In this document: positions 1-6,068 of the stretch, piece after piece | Layout: each line of letters opens with the position of its first letter | Numbering within the stretch: position 1 is the stretch's first letter | Source of the DNA: an uncultured Methylophaga sp. | GTDB lineage: Bacteria; Pseudomonadota; Gammaproteobacteria; Nitrosococcales; Methylophagaceae | Direction: 5' to 3' | Length of the DNA: 8,135 nucleotides | Assembly (NCBI GenBank): GCA_947631375.1 | Contig: CANRLD010000077.1 | Span: forward strand, 1-8,135 | Program-made: the position numbers and the translations under genes | Notes under the pieces: generated by a model | Database searches by the model: none | Told to the model about the DNA's origin: nothing | What the model saw: the letters and a program-made list of their open reading frames with translations, nothing else

Positions 1-1
1 A

Positions 2-377
2 ATAACCTGCTGGATTACCCTGTTCCTTGTTGTGCGAATGGCGTATCAGCGGCAGCGTTTTATGATGGATAAGTTTTTCAGCAACGGGCGTGCTGTTGTT
101 GTTAATTCTGGCAATTGTCGGTGGTTATATGACCGGTTTATTTGCCGGTTACATGTTGATTTGATCAAGTATCGTTTGGGCAGAGTACTGGCAGTGTTAT
201 TGAATTTGTTGTTTTATGTTGCACCGGTTTGGGCATTGTTCAACGTTTTTTTCCGTGATGGTTTATTGTTTTTTTTATCTATTATTGCTGATGTTTTACC
301 TTCTGGGGCTTCGAGATTCGGCATTTTCTGCGAAAAAAGCCGATAAGGAAGACAACGACTATGGACCTTTTGATTAA
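2..377 (+). pseudogene. Small multi-pass membrane protein, frameshifted (pseudogene or sequence errors), 5' end possibly outside the window
   Basis: No single frame gives a sensible protein, but hydrophobic segments run on from frame to frame. Frame 2 reads ...RQRFMMDKFFS. Near the T5 run at about 75-79 the sense moves to frame 3, reading SATGVLLLLILAIVGGYMTG and ending at a TGA at 162. Frame 2 then continues with LIKYRLGRVLAVLLNLLFYV...WALFNVFFRDG. After the T8 run at 269-276 frame 3 resumes with MFYLLGLRDSAFSAKKADKE and a charged tail ending GPFD, stop 375-377. This would be a protein of about 110-120 residues with three or so membrane helices. I do not recognise the family. Two of the three shifts fall at T homopolymers, so sequencing error near a contig edge is as likely as true decay. 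The intact membrane gene that follows starts about 30 bp later, so the two may form an operon. Confidence 0.45.
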
Positions 378-409
378 CTGGTTCGCCATTGTTTATGGGA
401 GATAGACTG

Positions 410-1219
410 TTGAAAATCATCTTATACCGTAACCGCTATAGCGACACTTTTGTCATGTTACTTTGCCTGTTGCTGGCGCTGATTCCTCTTGAGTCCAGTG
501 TCGATAACCAGTTGACCAATATGCTGAAGATCACCTTAACCGTTTATGCGATTGCCCGAAGTTTAAATGCGGTGCTTTCTGTGGCTCAGGGGACAGAGCT
601 TTCCATAGAGCCGATGGGAGTAGGAGTGACTTTGGCACCTGGGCAGATCCTTGATCCGCTCAATGATTTGATCGAACAGTTTTCCACTGTATTACTGATG
701 GCATCAGCCTCGCTTGGTATACAAAAAATTCTGCTGCCGCTAGGCGATATACCCTGGTTCCGCTGGGGACTGATGGTGTTAACCGCCGTTGCATTGCTGG
801 TGGCATTATGGCCAAAAAAGCCAATTCACTGGCAGACAAGATTTTTTAACTTGGTGCTGATTCTGACCTTACTGCGTTTGGCCATACCGCTCACCGTGTT
901 GACTTCCAATCAGTTACAGCTCTGGTTGGAGCAGGATAGACAGGATGCTATTGCTGTGTTGCAGGCAACCCAACAACAGATAGCAGAAATTCAACCCGAT
1001 ATGGAGGCAACAGAACGTCCCTGGTATCAGGGAATTGCAGATAATCTGGATATCAAGGCCAAGCTGCGCAGTGTGGAACTGCGCGCTGAAGAAGCCATCA
1101 ACGCCGCCATTTATTTATTTGCTGAGTTTGTGCTGATTATGTTGATCATCCCGATTGGTTTTCTGTTTATCGCCTGGCGGCTGGTTGGCAATATTATCGG
1201 TAATCGCTCGGCTAATTAA
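410..1219 (+). CDS. Conserved multi-pass inner-membrane protein of unknown function
   Basis: The protein has 269 residues if translation begins at TTG 410. I prefer this start because GGGAGA (397-402) sits 7 nt before it; ATG 395 and TTG 389 are in frame but lack a Shine-Dalgarno site. Hydrophobic stretches suggest helices near residues 12-28, 92-110 (weaker), 119-135, about 148-170 and about 235-262. Between the first two is a polar segment, SVAQGTELS followed by GVGVTLAPGQILDPLND (residues 57-86). It looks like a conserved loop rather than filler. A charged, probably coiled segment (about 175-230, rich in Q, E and A) precedes the last helix. I cannot assign a function; from its composition it is an integral membrane protein, not a recognisable transporter or enzyme. 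It lies directly behind the frameshifted membrane gene and its stop overlaps the stop of the opposing TetR-like gene by 8 bp. Confidence 0.8.
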   Translation: MKIILYRNRYSDTFVMLLCLLLALIPLESSVDNQLTNMLKITLTVYAIARSLNAVLSVAQGTELSIEPMGVGVTLAPGQILDPLNDLIEQFSTVLLMASASLGIQKILLPLGDIPWFRWGLMVLTAVALLVALWPKKPIHWQTRFFNLVLILTLLRLAIPLTVLTSNQLQLWLEQDRQDAIAVLQATQQQIAEIQPDMEATERPWYQGIADNLDIKAKLRSVELRAEEAINAAIYLFAEFVLIMLIIPIGFLFIAWRLVGNIIGNRSAN

Positions 1220-1787
1220 CAAAGCCAAAGCGCTTTGCGAACTTTAACTGCTTGTTGAGCAGTTGCTGTGTTTGCTGAAAATCCGCTGTTCTGTCAGTGA
1301 GCCAGCAGCAAAAGGTACGCAAGTAAATTGCTGTCATCACAGTTTCATCGATGGCACGAACAGGAAAGCGGGATGTTTGCTGACTGGCTTCGCGCAGCCA
1401 TTGCACCGTTCGGCTGATGCGGATCAAGGCAGGAATCTGGCTATGCAGATGGCCGGGTTCCAGTTTACTGAGAATCATTTGCCGGGTAACGATCTGTTGT
1501 GTTGCCAGCGGCGCCAACCAGGCCAGCATCAGTTCTTCAACTTGTTGTACGACACTGAGCCGGGCGAAGTGATCTGTTTCGCTGAGTTGCAGCATATTGC
1601 GATCTGCCCGATCAAACCAAGCATCAATTATCTGCTCTTTATCGGCAAAACAGAGGTAAATATCACTTAGCGAAATATTCAGCGCTATTGCGACATCGTG
1701 TAAGCGCAGTGTTTCCCACGAGCTGCGGGAGGCGAGAACGACTGCCTGATCGACAATGCTGTGGCATAGATCGGTTTGCTGCTGCAT
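1212..1787 (-). CDS. TetR/AcrR-like transcriptional regulator
   Basis: The protein has 191 residues. An ATG at 1805 is in frame, but AGGAGA (1799-1794) lies 6 nt before the ATG at 1787, which decides the start. The N-terminal third matches the TetR DNA-binding fold: a first helix (about residues 7-20), then LRLHDVAIALNISLSDIYLC at 27-46 as the helix-turn-helix, followed by FADKEQIIDAWF, the usual F-x-x-K-E-x-L/I pattern of the family. The rest is helical and would form the ligand and dimer domain. Its end, with YLRTFCCWLTD and TADFQQTQQLLNKQLKFAKR, resembles the tail of TetR-fold proteins of the COQ9 type; this is inference from pattern only. The ligand and targets are unknown. The gene converges on the membrane protein at 410-1219 and may have nothing to do with it. 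A short dyad over its ribosome site could be an autoregulatory operator. Confidence 0.82.
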   Translation of the reverse strand: MQQQTDLCHSIVDQAVVLASRSSWETLRLHDVAIALNISLSDIYLCFADKEQIIDAWFDRADRNMLQLSETDHFARLSVVQQVEELMLAWLAPLATQQIVTRQMILSKLEPGHLHSQIPALIRISRTVQWLREASQQTSRFPVRAIDETVMTAIYLRTFCCWLTDRTADFQQTQQLLNKQLKFAKRFGFVN

Positions 1788-1842
1788 AACTGTTCTCCTG
1801 AACATGATATCGCTTCAGCATAACGCGTTCACTGTTTCAGGC

Positions 1843-1872
1843 AAAAAAAACCCCGAACGAGTCGGGGTTTTT
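1843..1872 (-). terminator. Rho-independent terminator of the cold-shock gene (U tract on both strands)
   Basis: Arms AAAAACCCCGA (1846-1856) and TCGGGGTTTTT (1862-1872) pair over a 5-nt loop. Read on the minus strand the stem is followed by eight T residues, so it ends the csp transcript about 43 nt after the csp stop. The plus strand also ends in five T residues, so it could work in both directions. It insulates the TetR-like gene from csp read-through. Confidence 0.9.
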
Positions 1873-1874
1873 AG

Positions 1875-1907
1875 TTTCACCCAAAGGTGAAAGATAATCT
1901 GATTATC
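1875..1907 (-). repeat. Two adjacent hairpins in the csp 3' untranslated region
   Basis: TTTCACC (1875-1881) and GGTGAAA (1886-1892) form a perfect 7-bp stem with a CAAA loop. Directly beside it, GATAATC (1893-1899) and GATTATC (1901-1907) form a perfect 7-bp dyad around one base. Folded as RNA the second could give a 5-bp stem with a 5-nt loop. Both lie between the csp stop and its terminator, so the transcript would carry three hairpins in a row. Confidence 0.6.
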
Positions 1908-1914
1908 GTTGCAA

Positions 1915-2118
1915 TTATGCAGGAACGATGTTTTCAGCTTGTGGACCTTTTTGGCCTTGTGTCACAGTGAAAGTAACACGTTGACCTTCGGTCAGTGTTT
2001 TGAAACCGTCACCTTGGATTTGTCTGAAATGGGCAAACACATCAGGGCCGTTTTCCTGTTCAATAAAACCAAAGCCCTTAGCTTCGTTAAACCATTTAAC
2101 TGTTCCAGTTGAAGACAT
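1915..2118 (-). CDS. CspA-family cold-shock protein (single cold-shock domain)
   Basis: This 67-residue protein is one complete cold-shock domain, the normal length for the CspA family. It is a five-strand OB-fold that binds single-stranded RNA and DNA and melts mRNA structure in the cytoplasm. RNP1 is KGFGFI at residues 14-19 and RNP2 is VFAHF at 27-31; TGTVKWFN at 4-11 and FKTL at 39-42 are also typical. RNP2 has Ala where many family members have Val, and Arg32 replaces the usual Ser; both look like tolerated variants. The start is an ATG with AGGA 6 nt upstream. The gene has its own promoter, a long leader and a terminator, so it is a one-gene unit. Which csp paralogue it matches, and whether it is truly cold-induced, cannot be told from the protein alone. 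Confidence 0.95.
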   Translation of the reverse strand: MSSTGTVKWFNEAKGFGFIEQENGPDVFAHFRQIQGDGFKTLTEGQRVTFTVTQGQKGPQAENIVPA

Positions 2119-2274
2119 AAATCATCCTATTTCTTTAAATTTAAAATGCCCAAATTCGGGCGGTGTGCTGTAAGTGTGGAGCCGGTATTTTGAAAACAGG
2201 ACGAGTACTCTTTGAACAAACATTAAAGCGGAAACATCGAACTTGAAAACAAATAACTGTCGTACTTGCAAGCG
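2119..2274 (-). promoter_or_regulatory. Long 5' untranslated leader of the csp mRNA, possible RNA thermosensor
   Basis: From the predicted transcription start (about 2274) to the csp ATG is about 156 nt with no coding frame. This is close to the 159-nt leader known for E. coli cspA, where the leader refolds with temperature. Near the 5' end, GTACGACAG (2265-2257) vaguely recalls the E. coli cold box, but the match is partial. A short CCC...GGG element (2160-2149) stands just upstream of the ribosome site. The length and position are visible; thermosensing is inferred. Confidence 0.5.
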
Positions 2275-2280
2275 AACATA

Positions 2281-2309
2281 ACTATATAGAGATCGTGTTT
2301 AAAGGTCAA
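2281..2309 (-). promoter_or_regulatory. Sigma-70-type promoter of the csp gene
   Basis: On the minus strand TTGACC (2309-2304) and TATAGT (2286-2281) are separated by 17 bp. Both boxes match the consensus at 5 of 6 positions with ideal spacing. The predicted start is near 2274. It is the best promoter visible in the window. Confidence 0.8.
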
Positions 2310-2398
2310 AAGATATTTTTAGTGAATAATCAGCGTATTACCATCATCCACCGCTTTTTCCTCTGTTCTGGCGAATACGTCATATTTTGAAGCCGTAG

Positions 2399-3433
2399 TC
2401 AGGCTTGATGAATGGTCGGTACTGGTGTGGCTTTCCGACGTTTATTGCGAAACCATGTTAACGCTGGTTTTTCGATGTAATAGTGAATAACCACCGCCAG
2501 TAACAGGGAAATACCAATGGCGATACTGACAGCAATCTCACCAGATAAGCCGGCGGCATAACTGTGATCAATTATGCCATAGCCGATATTTTGATGTACC
2601 AGATAGAGCGAGTAGGAGAGGCTGCCAAGCCATAATGTGGTTTTATTGACAATAAAGTTTAAATAGCCACTTATCGCCAGGATAAAAACGCCGTAACAGC
2701 CAATAACAAACAAATTAAATGGTGCGGGGTAGGCGATGAGCGCATGGCTGACGGAAAAGCCCAAAAATATTATGTCACTTACTGCGAGGCTTCCGGTTTT
2801 ATGCCAGCGATATAGCAAAATGCCGCTGATAAACAGCGGGGCGTAGCGAACGAATAACAGATCATAAGAGATAAATGATAATGCGGGTGACAGGTTTTCT
2901 GCCTGAATAACAGCTGCGTAACTGATGCCTACCCACGCCAGTAAAACCCAGCGCAATTGTTGCCAGCTTTTTAAGGTGTAAAACAGCAGCGCCATCCACA
3001 CATAAAAGGTCATCTCAATGACCAGACTCCAGTAAGCGCCGTCCACATGAGCGTGATCGAAATAGCTGTGTAACAAGGTAAAATTGAGTAAGGCTGTCCC
3101 TAATGACACACTTCGATCTTCAGGACCGAGGGCGTGGACGGCGAGAAAGGTAAGAATAATGCCAACCCAGAGAGCGGGTAATAAGCGAAAAGCACGTGCC
3201 AGCCCGAACCATGCCGGATTATCGGTGCGTTCGAGCGTCATGAAGATAACAAAACCACTCAGCATAAAAAACAGGTGAACGCCGTAGCGGCCAAATTCCA
3301 GAAATTGTGGTGGGTTGAATGAATGACCGTAAAGTTCGTTGTAGTAGGGTAAATAGTGAAAAAGAACGACTCCCAATGCTGCAATACCGCGTAAGGCATC
3401 CAACGCTTGTAGTCGGTTTTTGGCCTCAGCCAT
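2399..3433 (-). CDS. Acyltransferase 3 family membrane protein (OafA/YrhL type)
   Basis: The protein has 344 residues, normal for a stand-alone acyltransferase-3 domain. It is an inner-membrane enzyme with about ten helices that in this family moves acyl groups, often acetyl, onto surface sugars such as O-antigen or other exported glycans. Family signatures are present: LDALRGIAALGVVLFHY at residues 11-27 with Arg15 and His26, the proposed catalytic histidine; GRYGVHLFFMLSGFVIF at 48-64; ARAFRLLPAL at 79-88; YWSLVIEMTFY at 134-144 with Glu140; and LSYSLYLVHQ and YYIEKPA near the end. It has no C-terminal SGNH hydrolase domain. The start ATG has GGGAG 7 nt upstream. No polysaccharide genes flank it, so the acceptor is unknown. 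It reads in the same direction as csp, but 280 bp and a promoter separate them. Confidence 0.92.
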   Translation of the reverse strand: MAEAKNRLQALDALRGIAALGVVLFHYLPYYNELYGHSFNPPQFLEFGRYGVHLFFMLSGFVIFMTLERTDNPAWFGLARAFRLLPALWVGIILTFLAVHALGPEDRSVSLGTALLNFTLLHSYFDHAHVDGAYWSLVIEMTFYVWMALLFYTLKSWQQLRWVLLAWVGISYAAVIQAENLSPALSFISYDLLFVRYAPLFISGILLYRWHKTGSLAVSDIIFLGFSVSHALIAYPAPFNLFVIGCYGVFILAISGYLNFIVNKTTLWLGSLSYSLYLVHQNIGYGIIDHSYAAGLSGEIAVSIAIGISLLLAVVIHYYIEKPALTWFRNKRRKATPVPTIHQA

Positions 3434-3584
3434 AAAATAGCTCCCGCGTTTTTAAGAAAAATCAGGATAACCGGTGAAGCTTAATTCATGATGAATCGTC
3501 ACAGTGTTATGGCACACAGAAACTGAAAACTCGAATAATGCTACATCAGGCGACAACGCCGTTTATACCATTTATATTAACGTT
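3434..3584 (-). other. Upstream region of the acyltransferase gene, no gene seen
   Basis: No coding frame is supported here. It contains a perfect 13-bp palindrome, ATTCATGATGAAT (3484-3496), and a small GGCG-ACAA-CGCC hairpin (3549-3560). AT-rich TATAAA-like boxes lie near 3562-3580, but none has a convincing -35 partner, so I do not call a promoter. The acyltransferase transcript probably starts somewhere in this stretch. Confidence 0.4.
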
Positions 3585-3722
3585 TTATCGACATGACTGA
3601 GTAAGACGAAAATAATATTGTTCTGCGAATATTTTTGTTGTTTTCAGAGTGCTTTCCGGAAGAATCATCGCAAACTCTTCACCACCAATTACAGCCAACG
3701 ATAGCGTAAATGCGGTTTGATT
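3585..3722 (-). pseudogene. Remnant of a GGDEF-domain (diguanylate cyclase-like) gene
   Basis: On the minus strand a 45-codon open frame lies between TGA (3725-3723) and TAA (3587-3585). It reads VIGGEEFAMILPESTLKTTK followed by IFAEQYYFRLTQS. The GGEEF codons are at 3686-3672. GGEEF followed by A-x-x-L-P-x-S/T-x-L-x-x-A and an AE(Q/R) helix is the active-site loop and next helix of diguanylate cyclases, which make cyclic di-GMP from two GTP. A whole domain has about 160 residues; here only about 35 recognisable ones survive. The usual N-terminal part (DALTGLxNRR, DIDxFKxxND) is not found in any frame upstream, and no start codon or ribosome site is present. I therefore call it a decayed fragment, not a working gene. 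It lies just behind the broken chemoreceptor gene. Confidence 0.7.
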
Positions 3723-3804
3723 TCAAAATGCGCTCGTTTCAAAGATGTGGCAGTACTTATTGTTGTAGCGGGCTGTAGCAGTATGTTTTTTTATCTGAAA
3801 CGCA

Positions 3805-3840
3805 TGCTTTAGCCAACTGATTTACCAGTTGGCTAAAGCA
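3805..3840. repeat. Perfect 15-bp inverted repeat (stem-loop)
   Basis: TGCTTTAGCCAACTG (3805-3819) and CAGTTGGCTAAAGCA (3826-3840) are perfect reverse complements around the 6-nt loop ATTTAC. The repeat lies about 50 bp downstream of the chemoreceptor stop (minus strand). Neither strand has a T run directly after the stem, so it is not a textbook intrinsic terminator, although it could stop or protect the mche transcript. A repeat-type element or the end of a lost mobile element is also possible. Confidence 0.75.
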
Positions 3841-3847
3841 ATGGTAG

Positions 3848-3886
3848 CCCCAGATAATGTGCTGCAGCATCTGTATGCTGATGGGG
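3848..3886 (-). repeat. Nested hairpin directly behind the chemoreceptor stop
   Basis: CAGCAT (3865-3870) and ATGCTG (3875-3880) form a 6-bp stem over a 4-nt loop. They are framed by CCCCA (3848-3852) and TGGGG (3882-3886), which can close an outer stem. It begins 4 bp past the stop of the minus-strand chemoreceptor reading frame. There is no T tract, so a role in transcript ending is only possible. Confidence 0.4.
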
Positions 3887-3889
3887 TGG

Positions 3890-5436
3890 TTAAACCTTGA
3901 AACGACCCATCATCTGGTTCATGTTGTCAGAAAAACGTTTGATTTCCTGAGACAGTCTTTCACCTGTTTCGGCCACTTCGCTGGCAGATTCCGTTTGCTC
4001 GTTCAAACCATGCAGGTTTTTGCTGATTTCTTCCGCCACACAGGTTTGTTCTTCAGTCGCTTGTGCCGTTTGTGTGGCCATGTCATTTACGCGAGTAGAA
4101 GACTGCTGTATTTCATGAAATACAGTATCAGCCTCAACATAAGGTGTTTGCCGTTTCATCGGCATTCACTTTGCCTTCTGAAATAGCCTTGGATGAAGCA
4201 TTGACCGACAATTGCAGTTGCTGAATGATCTCATCAATATCATTGGTACTTTGCTGAGTACGGGTTGCCAGGATTCTGACTTCATCCGCGACTACGGCAA
4301 AGCCACGACCGTGCTCACCGGCACGGGCGGCTTCGATTGCCGCATTCAAGGCCAGCAAGTTGGTCTGTTCTGCCACCCCGCGAATAACATCTAGCACCGA
4401 CACAATATTATTGGAGTTTGCTTCCAATTCCTGAGAAGAGTTGAGCACCAGATTGATATTCTGAATCAGTGCCGCAATTTTTTCGTTAGAGCTGCTGACC
4501 ACCGACATACCACGATTTGCCAGTGCTGCAGTTTTATCGGCTTCTGCGGCAGAGGTCGTGGCGACCTGTGCTATTTCCTTGTTTGCCTGAGTCATTTCAT
4601 AAACGGCACTGACGATAGATTCAGTGGATAAATTCAGGTTGTGATTAATACTTTTCGTATGCTCTGACGACTCATACAAACTGGCTGTGAGGCTACCCAG
4701 GCTGGCGATCTGTGACAGAATATTTTTTACCAGATCCTGCAAATTAGTGACAAAGGTATTAAACGCTTTGGCCAGATTGCCAAATTCGTCTTTTGACGAG
4801 ACATTGATTCTGGCCGTCAAATCACCATCACCGGAGGCAATTTCATTAATGCGTTTGATGAGATAATTAATGTCATCAGTCAATTTTTTCGGGATCAGGT
4901 AGCTGAAAGCAATGGCGGCCAGTAAGGCGATGCCCACAACAATAAAGGTCAAGATCATTTTGGAGCGGATCTCATCTCCCCGCTGTTGTTCAATATCAAT
5001 AAAGCCCTGAATAACTGCCTCACCGGATTGATCGAGGATATTGCGCAAGGCACAAAATTTGTCATCTTCAGCCTGTTCAAGACGTTCAATGGAATAGCTG
5101 CTGCCAACGCCGGCTACCAAAGGCGTTGGAAGCGGTCCCCCAGTTCTGGTAAGCCAGATCGAAAATGGCAGGATCACCAGCGATTTCAGGAAAATCCTGT
5201 AAATATTGGCGATACTGCGCATAGCGTTCGGCAACCTGTTGAATGTTTTCCTGTCTGTCAGCTTCTTCCTGAGCAGGGTTGGAGCGGTTGGAAATAATGT
5301 TAAGTTGGGCCAGTTTGGCTTGATAGAGATCGCGATCAGCATTCAGAATAACCTGATTTGCCGGCAGAAATTGTTGGGCCTGAATATTAATCAACCGGTT
5401 TTGCAGCGACATCATCCACCAGAACATGGAAATCAC
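3890..5436 (-). pseudogene. Methyl-accepting chemotaxis protein, broken by two frameshifts and lacking the first membrane helix
   Basis: Three frames together spell one chemoreceptor of about 515 residues. Frame one (GTG 5436 to about 5115) gives a periplasmic four-helix-type sensor piece with ALxxADRDLYQA-like sequence (LNADRDLYQAKLAQ). Frame two (about 5130-4137) gives the end of the sensor, a membrane helix (MILTFIVVGIALLAAIAFSY, about 4958-4893), a HAMP domain (about 4892-4734) and the signalling tip VIRGVAEQTNLLALNAAIEA followed by ARAGEHGRGFAVVADEVRIL (about 4388-4257). Frame three (about 4145-3890) gives the final adaptation helices, ending RFKV. Both shifts go the same way, as after a one-base gain or two-base loss, and neither sits in a long homopolymer. 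The N-terminus begins inside or just after membrane helix 1: only about 13 hydrophobic residues (IVISMFWWMMSL) precede the sensor, and the frame is closed by a stop at 5475-5473. No pentapeptide receptor tail is present. Confidence 0.88.
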
Positions 5437-5455
5437 GATTTGACAGAAATCTGCG

Positions 5456-5980
5456 TTACATAAGTTCAGCCATTAAGGTTCGGAGCTGATTATCTAAGTT
5501 TGGGTTAATCACCTGGCCGCTTTCCTGATCAAAGTTATCGTAAAAAGCAGGCAACGACATGCTGCCACGAACATCCGCAGCAAATCGTGGTACGGAATTT
5601 ACAGCGATTTCTAAAACACTTGCACCACCACGATCGCCGGGGGAGGTGGACAATAAAATAACCGGTTTTTTCTGAAAGATTTTCTGCTCAATACGCGAAC
5701 ACCAATCAAACAGGTTTTTCCAGGCAGCAGAATAATTACCATTGTGCTCGGCAAATGAGATAACCAAGGCATCGGCACTGGCTAATTTTTCGAGAAATGC
5801 CTTGGCCAATGCCGGCTGTCCCAGCTCCGCTTCCTTATCGACGCTAAACAACGGCAGTTCATAATCATTCAGATCGAGAACTTCTACTTCAGCGTTTTCT
5901 ACCAAACCGGCAGCATAAGTAACCAGTTGTTTATTGATAGATTGTTTACTGCTGCTGGCTGCAAAGGCAATAACTTTCAT
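5456..5980 (-). CDS. NAD(P)H-dependent FMN reductase family protein (flavodoxin fold)
   Basis: The protein has 174 residues from the ATG at 5980, which has GGGGGCG just upstream; a TTG at 5992 would add four residues. It belongs to the NADPH-dependent FMN reductase/quinone reductase family (SsuE, ChrR/YieF type), cytoplasmic enzymes that bind FMN and pass electrons from NAD(P)H to flavins, quinones or other acceptors. KVIAFAASSSKQSINKQL at residues 2-19 is the phosphate-binding loop (S-x-S/R-x-x-S-x-N). SFAEHNGNYSAAWKNLFDWC at 75-94 plus SR matches the family's P-E-Y-N-x-S-x-x-x-x-L-K-N-x-x-D-W-x-S-R segment, with Ala-Glu-His-Asn in place of Pro-Glu-Tyr-Asn. PVILLSTSPGDRGG near 110-123 is also typical. 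The physiological substrate is unknown. It sits between the cupin gene, from which a terminator separates it, and the truncated chemoreceptor, with no terminator visible behind it. Confidence 0.9.
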   Translation of the reverse strand: MKVIAFAASSSKQSINKQLVTYAAGLVENAEVEVLDLNDYELPLFSVDKEAELGQPALAKAFLEKLASADALVISFAEHNGNYSAAWKNLFDWCSRIEQKIFQKKPVILLSTSPGDRGGASVLEIAVNSVPRFAADVRGSMSLPAFYDNFDQESGQVINPNLDNQLRTLMAELM

Positions 5981-6030
5981 AGACGCCCCCAAATAGGTTC
6001 AATAATGAAAATAACAGAGAAATAATGATG

Positions 6031-6055
6031 AAAAAAAGGCATCCGAAGATGCCTT
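6031..6055 (-). terminator. Rho-independent terminator of the cupin gene with UUCG loop
   Basis: On the minus strand AAGGCATC (6055-6048), loop TTCG, GATGCCTT (6043-6036) and a run of seven T residues form a classic intrinsic terminator. The UUCG tetraloop is exceptionally stable. It begins about 14 bp after the cupin stop, so the cupin is probably transcribed alone and the reductase gene needs its own promoter in the 50 bp that follow. Confidence 0.93.
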
Positions 6056-6068
6056 GATTAAACGACTA

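Noticed and set aside
1..72. NNLLDYP in frame 1 as the tail of a MAPEG-type membrane enzyme
   Set aside because: Only a handful of residues suggest it and the frame ends at 70-72. The evidence is too little to name a family.
1263..1670. Plus-strand open frame of 135 codons opposite the TetR-like gene
   Set aside because: It is antisense to a protein with a clear helix-turn-helix, has Cys/His/Gln-rich random composition and no ribosome site.
1909..2112. Plus-strand open frame of 67 codons opposite the cold-shock gene
   Set aside because: It is the complement of a certain cold-shock domain and has no family features.
3805..3840. Perfect inverted repeat as the end of an insertion sequence or a CRISPR repeat
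   Set aside because: There is no transposase, no second copy and no repeat-spacer pattern in the window.
3857..4186. Plus-strand open frame of 109 codons
   Set aside because: It is antisense to the chemoreceptor C-terminus, and its Cys/Phe/Leu-rich sequence is typical of a reversed coding strand.
5143..5342. Upstream extension of the middle chemoreceptor frame as a separate start
   Set aside because: This part of the frame has no chemoreceptor similarity, while the neighbouring frame over the same bases encodes the sensor domain. It is the out-of-frame shadow created by the frameshift.
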